Source of the DNA: an uncultured Bulleidia sp.
GTDB lineage: Bacteria > Bacillota_I > Bacilli_A > Erysipelotrichales > Erysipelotrichaceae
Length of the DNA stretch: 26,028 nt
Direction of reading: 5' to 3'
NCBI GenBank assembly: GCA_934754415.1
Contig: CAKVIS010000027.1
Location: 1-26,028, forward strand
Position 1 is the stretch's first letter. Each line of letters begins with the position of its first letter. This document shows, one piece after another, positions 22,724 to 26,028 of the stretch. The notes beneath the pieces were generated by a model. The model ran no database searches. It was not told where the DNA came from and was given only the letters and a program-made list of their open reading frames with translations. The position numbers and the translations under genes were made by a program.

Positions 22724-23968
22724 TTATTGAATTTTGGAAGCCTTTCTGAAGAAGAACAGACCAAAGATGAATAAGATGGCAAGTGTCCCTACAGCAATAT
22801 TGACAGAGTTTGTTAGAGAAACTGTAATACCTACAAGAGTAGTTCCCATGAATGCTGCACCTTTACCACAGATATCGTAGATACCGAAGTATTCACCACT
22901 TGCTTCAGCTGGAATAATCTGTGCATAGTAGGAACGGGATAGTGCCTGAATAGCTCCCTGGAACATACCAACTACAAATGCCATGATGCCAAACTGCCAT
23001 AGTTCTTTCATGAATAAAGCGTATATAGCAACGGCAAAGTACCCACAGATACATACCATAATCAGCTGTACAGAAGAATACTTGTTTGTCAGTTTTCCGA
23101 ATAATACCGCAAAGGCAAAGGCTACGACCTGTGTTAAAAGCAAGATAACCAGTAATCCAATCTGATTTAATCCAAGTGCTGTGCCGATGGCAACAGCTTC
23201 ATCGATGATAGTGTAGACACCATCGATATAGAAGAAGAAACCAAGCAGGAAGTAGAAGATTTTCTTCTGTGTGAAGAACATATTCTTTAAGGTTGAACCA
23301 AGTCTTGTAAAGCTTTCTTTGATCTTACCTTTCTGATTTTCAATATAGTATTTCTGTTCGTAGTTTTTCAATAACGGTACTGTAACACCTAACCACCAGA
23401 TACCTACTACAAGGAAGGCTAAGGCGATAGATAACTTTTCAGGAATGATCCCAAGGAAATCAGGATTGCCGCAGACATATAGTAACAGTGCGACTACAAA
23501 TGGAATGCAGGAGCCAAGATAGCCATAGGCATATCCCTGAGAAGAGACAAGGTCCATTTTTTCAGGTGTTGTTACGTCTGTTAACATGGAGTCATAGATA
23601 ATCAAAGAGGACTGATAGCACACTTTGGCAATGACATACATGATGAGATAGATATACCAGTTTGGTACAAGACCTAAAGCAATACATCCAAGGACACCCA
23701 TAAACAGTGCAGCTTTGAATAATGGTTTTTTATACCCTTTATTATCAGCGATAGATCCAAGAACCGGACCGCCGAAGGCGATGATGATGGTGGCAATACT
23801 TGTCGCAAAACTCCATTGTGCAAGGTACTGACTGTCATTCATGCCGCCAGCAGTTGCCAGAGAATTAAACCAGATAGGAATGATGGTAGAGACCATCATA
23901 GTGAAAGCGGAATTACCTATATCATAATAAATCCAGCTTTTTTCCAGTTTTGTAAATTGTTTAAACAT
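22724..23968 (-). CDS. MFS transporter, UMF1/Atg22-like
   Basis: A 414-residue protein with about 12 membrane segments. The N terminus, SWIYYDIGNSAFTMMVSTII, is the mark of the UMF1 family of major facilitators (YDxxNSAF), related to yeast vacuolar effluxer Atg22; SIADNKGYKKPLF follows where MFS loop 2-3 lies. The start is ATG 23968 after AAAGGAAAA; the frame extension to 24010 has no ribosome binding site. The substrate is unknown in bacteria. A row of TTAACA-like repeats lies upstream, suggesting phosphate control. It is downstream of a nucleotidyltransferase gene on the same strand. Confidence 0.9.
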   Translation of the reverse strand: MFKQFTKLEKSWIYYDIGNSAFTMMVSTIIPIWFNSLATAGGMNDSQYLAQWSFATSIATIIIAFGGPVLGSIADNKGYKKPLFKAALFMGVLGCIALGLVPNWYIYLIMYVIAKVCYQSSLIIYDSMLTDVTTPEKMDLVSSQGYAYGYLGSCIPFVVALLLYVCGNPDFLGIIPEKLSIALAFLVVGIWWLGVTVPLLKNYEQKYYIENQKGKIKESFTRLGSTLKNMFFTQKKIFYFLLGFFFYIDGVYTIIDEAVAIGTALGLNQIGLLVILLLTQVVAFAFAVLFGKLTNKYSSVQLIMVCICGYFAVAIYALFMKELWQFGIMAFVVGMFQGAIQALSRSYYAQIIPAEASGEYFGIYDICGKGAAFMGTTLVGITVSLTNSVNIAVGTLAILFIFGLFFFRKASKIQ

Positions 23969-24013
23969 AATGTGTTTTTCCTTTTCCTGTACTGTACTAG
24001 TATCTCTCACAAA

Positions 24014-24041
24014 GATGAAACTGCTGTTAAACCTTTGTTAA
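24014..24041 (-). promoter_or_regulatory. Candidate Pho box upstream of the MFS gene
   Basis: On the minus strand TTAACA (24041-24036), TTAACA (24030-24025) and TTCATC (24019-24014) follow one another with 5-nt spacers, an 11-bp period. They match TT(A/C/T)A(C/T)A at 6, 6 and 5 positions. A weak -10, GATACT (24004-23999), follows; the repeats would then lie at about -49 to -22. Confidence 0.45.
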
Positions 24042-24042
24042 A

Positions 24043-24948
24043 TTACCATAACTGATCCGGATAGATTCCGGCATCTTTCATTTCCTGAATTTTCTGCATG
24101 ACATTTGGCTTATCTTCTTTATAAGTAACACCAAACCATGCATCTTTACTGGATAACATCTTCACAGAACATTTGTTTTCTGCGACAAGTGTACCTACGG
24201 CTGTAGGGATAACATGTTCACATTTAAGAGGGTTTTCTTCAAGATGTTCCTGCAGGAATTTTGTAAAGATTTCCTCCATGTCTTTAAAGATAGCTGGTGT
24301 AAAACCCCAGAAGTTCATGGATACTAAAGAATTATCGGATATCTCTTTCCACTCTCCGTTATCTTCATACACTGCATGTCCGTCTTTTTTTGCAATTTTC
24401 TGAATTTCTACAATAGAAGCCAGACATTTGTTTTCATCTTCCTGACAAAGACCGCGTGTAACAGTTCCGTTATCTGTTAATGTGTTGATACATGGATAGC
24501 CTACCATAGCGTACTGATTGTCTTTCACTTCTGTGGTTAAGAAATCATAGATAACCTTGTAGGCATCTCTTCCATAGAAGTCATCAGCGTTAATAATGGC
24601 AAACGGACCGTCCACAATGCCTTTACATGCAAGTAAAGCATGTGTGGTTCCCCAAGGTTTGACTCTTCCTTCAGGAACTGTAAATCCCTCAGGAATGTTG
24701 CACATATCCTGATAGGCAAAGCGTACATTGATTTTGCCTTCCAGTTTATTGGTCAGTGCCTGTTTAAAAGCTTCTTCATGTTCTCTTTTGATAATGAGTA
24801 CGACATTTTCAAAGCCTGCCTGTCTGGCATCATATATGGAAAATTCGATGATTGGCTCGCCATGATTACCTACACCATCAATTTGCTTCATTCCCCCGTA
24901 ACGGCTTCCCATTCCAGCCGCAAGAATAACTAATGTTGGTTGATTCAT
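24043..24948 (-). CDS. Sugar nucleotidyltransferase family protein
   Basis: A 301-residue NTP-transferase-fold protein. The nucleotide-binding signature is LAAGMGSRYGGMKQ (about 8-21), a variant of LAGGxGTRxxPxTxxxPK. Next come KPWGTTHALLA, where pyrophosphorylases have PxGTAxAL, and the metal site in INADDFYG. It probably joins a nucleotide to a phosphorylated sugar or polyol; the substrate is not evident because no neighbouring sugar genes are present. The start is ATG 24948 behind AGAGGAAAT. It is divergent from maf. An extended -10, TGT-TACTAT (24987-24979), may be its promoter. Confidence 0.88.
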   Translation of the reverse strand: MNQPTLVILAAGMGSRYGGMKQIDGVGNHGEPIIEFSIYDARQAGFENVVLIIKREHEEAFKQALTNKLEGKINVRFAYQDMCNIPEGFTVPEGRVKPWGTTHALLACKGIVDGPFAIINADDFYGRDAYKVIYDFLTTEVKDNQYAMVGYPCINTLTDNGTVTRGLCQEDENKCLASIVEIQKIAKKDGHAVYEDNGEWKEISDNSLVSMNFWGFTPAIFKDMEEIFTKFLQEHLEENPLKCEHVIPTAVGTLVAENKCSVKMLSSKDAWFGVTYKEDKPNVMQKIQEMKDAGIYPDQLW

Positions 24949-25015
24949 TTTATTTTATTTCCTCTACTTTGTGATTTAATAGTAACATAAAAATGTTAGT
25001 GAGGGAGAATTAACT

Positions 25016-25579
25016 ATGAAGAAAGTGATTTTGGCATCTCAATCTCCAAGAAGGCAGGAACTGTTAGAGAGGGTTGTAAGTGAGTTTGATTGTATTCCTG
25101 CGGATATAGATGAAACAATGGATTTTACCAAAGACCTTGGTGAAGAAGTGAAGAAAGTGTCTTATGCAAAAGCGATGACTATATTAAAACAGTATCCTGA
25201 ATGTATTGTGATAGGCAGTGATACCAGTGTAATTCTGGATAATGCACCTCTTGGAAAGCCAAAAGATAAAGAAGAAGCCCGCAGAATGCTGGAAGGGTTA
25301 CAGGGAAGAAGCCATGAGGTGTATACAGGACTTGCAGTAGTGTCTTCAAAGAAATCCTGTGTCACTCTGGAAAAGGTAAAAGTAACATTTTCTTCCATGA
25401 GTAAAGAAGAAATAGAAGCGTATCTGAATACAGAAGAATGGGTAGATAAAGCTGGGGGATATGGTATTCAGGGAATGGCTTCCAGATACATAGAAAGTAT
25501 CGAAGGAGATTATTACAGTATCATGGGATTACCTGTACATAAAGTGTATGAAGCATTAAAAGATGCGCAGGCATATTGA
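25016..25579 (+). CDS. maf: Maf family nucleotide pyrophosphatase
   Basis: A 187-residue house-cleaning nucleoside triphosphate pyrophosphatase. The signature at the N terminus is SQSPRRQELL (residues 8-17). The catalytic region is VIGSDTSV (usually GADTVV), followed by KDKEEARRMLEGLQG..HEVYTGLAV and DKAGGYGIQG near the C terminus. Members hydrolyse dTTP, UTP and modified pyrimidine nucleotides and have been linked to septum inhibition. The start is ATG 25016 behind GAGGGAGA. No terminator follows; the tRNA-Thr promoter overlaps the stop codon. Confidence 0.93.
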   Translation: MKKVILASQSPRRQELLERVVSEFDCIPADIDETMDFTKDLGEEVKKVSYAKAMTILKQYPECIVIGSDTSVILDNAPLGKPKDKEEARRMLEGLQGRSHEVYTGLAVVSSKKSCVTLEKVKVTFSSMSKEEIEAYLNTEEWVDKAGGYGIQGMASRYIESIEGDYYSIMGLPVHKVYEALKDAQAY

Positions 25580-25604
25580 TTTTACTAAGACCTTTTTGTA
25601 CAAT
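25576..25604 (+). promoter_or_regulatory. Promoter of tRNA-Thr
   Basis: TTGATT (25576-25581), 17-nt spacer, TACAAT (25599-25604), giving a start near 25611, just 5 nt before the mature tRNA. The -35 overlaps the maf stop codon. Confidence 0.75.
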
Positions 25605-25615
25605 AGTCAAGCAAT

Positions 25616-25686
25616 GCCGCTTTAGTATAGTGGTAATACGCATCCATGGTAAGGATGAACGGGCAGTTCAATTCTGCCAAGCGGCA
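25616..25686 (+). tRNA. tRNA-Thr (anticodon GGU)
   Basis: A 71-nt cloverleaf: acceptor GCCGCTT/AAGCGGC with discriminator A, D-stem GTAT/ATAC with a 7-nt loop, anticodon stem CATCC/GGATG with loop ATGGTAA (anticodon GGT, reading ACC/ACU), a 4-nt variable loop, and T-stem GGCAG/CTGCC with loop TTCAATT. CCA is not encoded. The short D-loop makes it compact. Confidence 0.93.
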
Positions 25687-25691
25687 TAAAG

Positions 25692-25725
25692 AAAAGGACA
25701 AAAGTGTATTTTGCCCTTTTTATTT
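25692..25725 (+). terminator. Terminator after tRNA-Thr
   Basis: AAAAGGACAAAA (25692-25703) pairs with TTTTGCCCTTTT (25709-25720), with one A-C mismatch, then a T-rich tail. Confidence 0.75.
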
Positions 25726-25857
25726 TATCTTCGTTATGTCCGTTCTTCTGTCAAAACATCTTCCAGTCAGATTGAAATTTATGGGAATTGATATAAAAAC
25801 ATGTCTTAACATATTGAAGATAGGTTTTACACAGTTTATCTTAAACAAGCAAGAATA

Positions 25858-25889
25858 CTCCCACTTCAATGCCTGGCATAAGTAGTGAG
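25858..25889. other. Structured 32-nt hairpin in a gene-free gap
   Basis: ACTT (25863-25866), a 2-nt bulge and ATG pair with CAT and AAGT (25877-25883) around a CCTGG loop; flanking CTC/GAG can close the base. The gap 25726-25915 shows no other gene signal. The hairpin loosely recalls ends of IS200/IS605-type elements, but no transposase or TnpB is present. Confidence 0.3.
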
Positions 25890-25915
25890 ATAAATCTCTT
25901 TTCTGGCACTTTTTT

Positions 25916-25959
25916 GGTATAGGCGATATGCCATAATACTAGTGGTATTAGCATATACC
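25916..25959 (+). promoter_or_regulatory. Dyad region with extended -10 upstream of the last, partial gene
   Basis: TAATAC (25934-25939) and GTATTA (25945-25950) are inverted around 5 nt, inside the outer pair GGTATA (25916-25921)/TATACC (25954-25959). TGC-CATAAT (25929-25937) is an extended -10, so the dyad would sit on the promoter and start site and could be an operator. Confidence 0.45.
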
Positions 25960-25975
25960 GGAAAAGGAGAAGAAT

Positions 25976-26028
25976 ATGTATCATTCTGTGAATATACAGG
26001 TAAAGCAAGGAACTGCTTTGTTTCAATG
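25976..26028 (+). CDS. Start of an unidentified gene, cut by the window edge
   Basis: The ATG at 25976 lies 6 nt after AAGGAG (25964-25969) and opens a frame of 17 codons that stays open to the edge (MYHSVNIQVKQGTALFQ). It follows a promoter-like extended -10 and a dyad. Too little is visible to name a family. Confidence 0.5.
   Translation, partial: MYHSVNIQVKQGTALFQ

Noticed and set aside
24983..24998. TAACAT-AAAA-ATGTTA inverted repeat between the nucleotidyltransferase and maf genes
   Set aside because: Six AT-rich bp in an AT-rich gap can occur by chance; not strong enough to call an operator.
25646..25885. Open frame of 79 codons on the plus strand
   Set aside because: It starts inside the tRNA-Thr gene, crosses its terminator, and has no ribosome binding site or protein-like pattern.
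25887..25898. Short hairpin GAGA-TAAA-TCTC followed by TTTT as a terminator
   Set aside because: Only 4-5 bp and AT-rich; there is no gene end just upstream to justify it.
25841..26026. Minus-strand frame of 61 codons at the right edge
   Set aside because: It lies antisense to the promoter, dyad and start of the last gene, with no ribosome binding site; hydrophobic by base composition only.
1..26028. Defence island, prophage, CRISPR array or insertion sequence
   Set aside because: No direct repeat array, transposase, integrase, phage structural gene or nuclease/helicase pair was found on either strand; the genes are metabolic, transport and regulatory.

Overview
This window is a low-GC stretch of a Bacillota (Firmicutes) chromosome. 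Nearly every gene has an AGGAGG-type ribosome binding site. Many enzymes suggest anaerobic life: [4Fe-4S] aldo/keto reductases, a radical SAM protein, a LarC nickel-pincer cofactor protein and type III pantothenate kinase. The Bce-type resistance module and a possible Pho box of the Bacillus kind also point to Bacillota. A gut anaerobe of the Erysipelotrichales/Clostridia kind fits, but the exact taxon is a guess. I see no intact mobile element, prophage, CRISPR array or rRNA.

Layout. (1) 1-200: tRNA-Val on the minus strand with a good promoter, divergent from the first operon. (2) 197-3971: tight operon of a small membrane protein, alanine racemase, GNAT, radical SAM (YtqA/YhcC type) and alpha/beta hydrolase, with coding overlaps, closed by a terminator. 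(3) 4059-6394: ferredoxin-type aldo/keto reductase and larC, closed by a 14-bp-stem terminator. (4) 6417-8133: Na/Pi cotransporter behind a candidate Pho box; its 3' end overlaps a convergent metallophosphoesterase. (5) 8694-11647: coaBC-coaX-M19 dipeptidase, divergent from the phosphoesterase across a perfect 11-bp inverted repeat. coaX and coaBC cover steps 1 to 3 of CoA synthesis from pantothenate. (6) 11713-17829: a LysR regulator divergent from six close-set genes: three aldo/keto reductases of different subfamilies, a MATE exporter, an ECF S component and a cysteine-free carboxymuconolactone-decarboxylase-like protein. (7) 17885-22676: a Bce-type peptide-antibiotic sensing and detoxification module (response regulator, kinase, ABC ATPase, permease) with a TnACA-N4-TGTAA operator before the ATPase gene, followed by an orphan winged-helix protein. 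(8) 22724-24948, minus strand: UMF1-type MFS transporter and a nucleotidyltransferase; the MFS gene is preceded by a second Pho-box-like repeat. (9) 25016-26028: maf, tRNA-Thr with promoter and terminator, a structured gap, and the first codons of a gene that leaves the window.

The most interesting signals are the LysR-controlled multi-reductase cluster, which looks like one detoxification or metabolite-conversion unit; two separate 11-bp-period Pho-box-like arrays in front of two transporter genes; the Bce operator; and the coaBC/phosphoesterase operator candidate. All functions are from sequence reading by eye; no searches were run.
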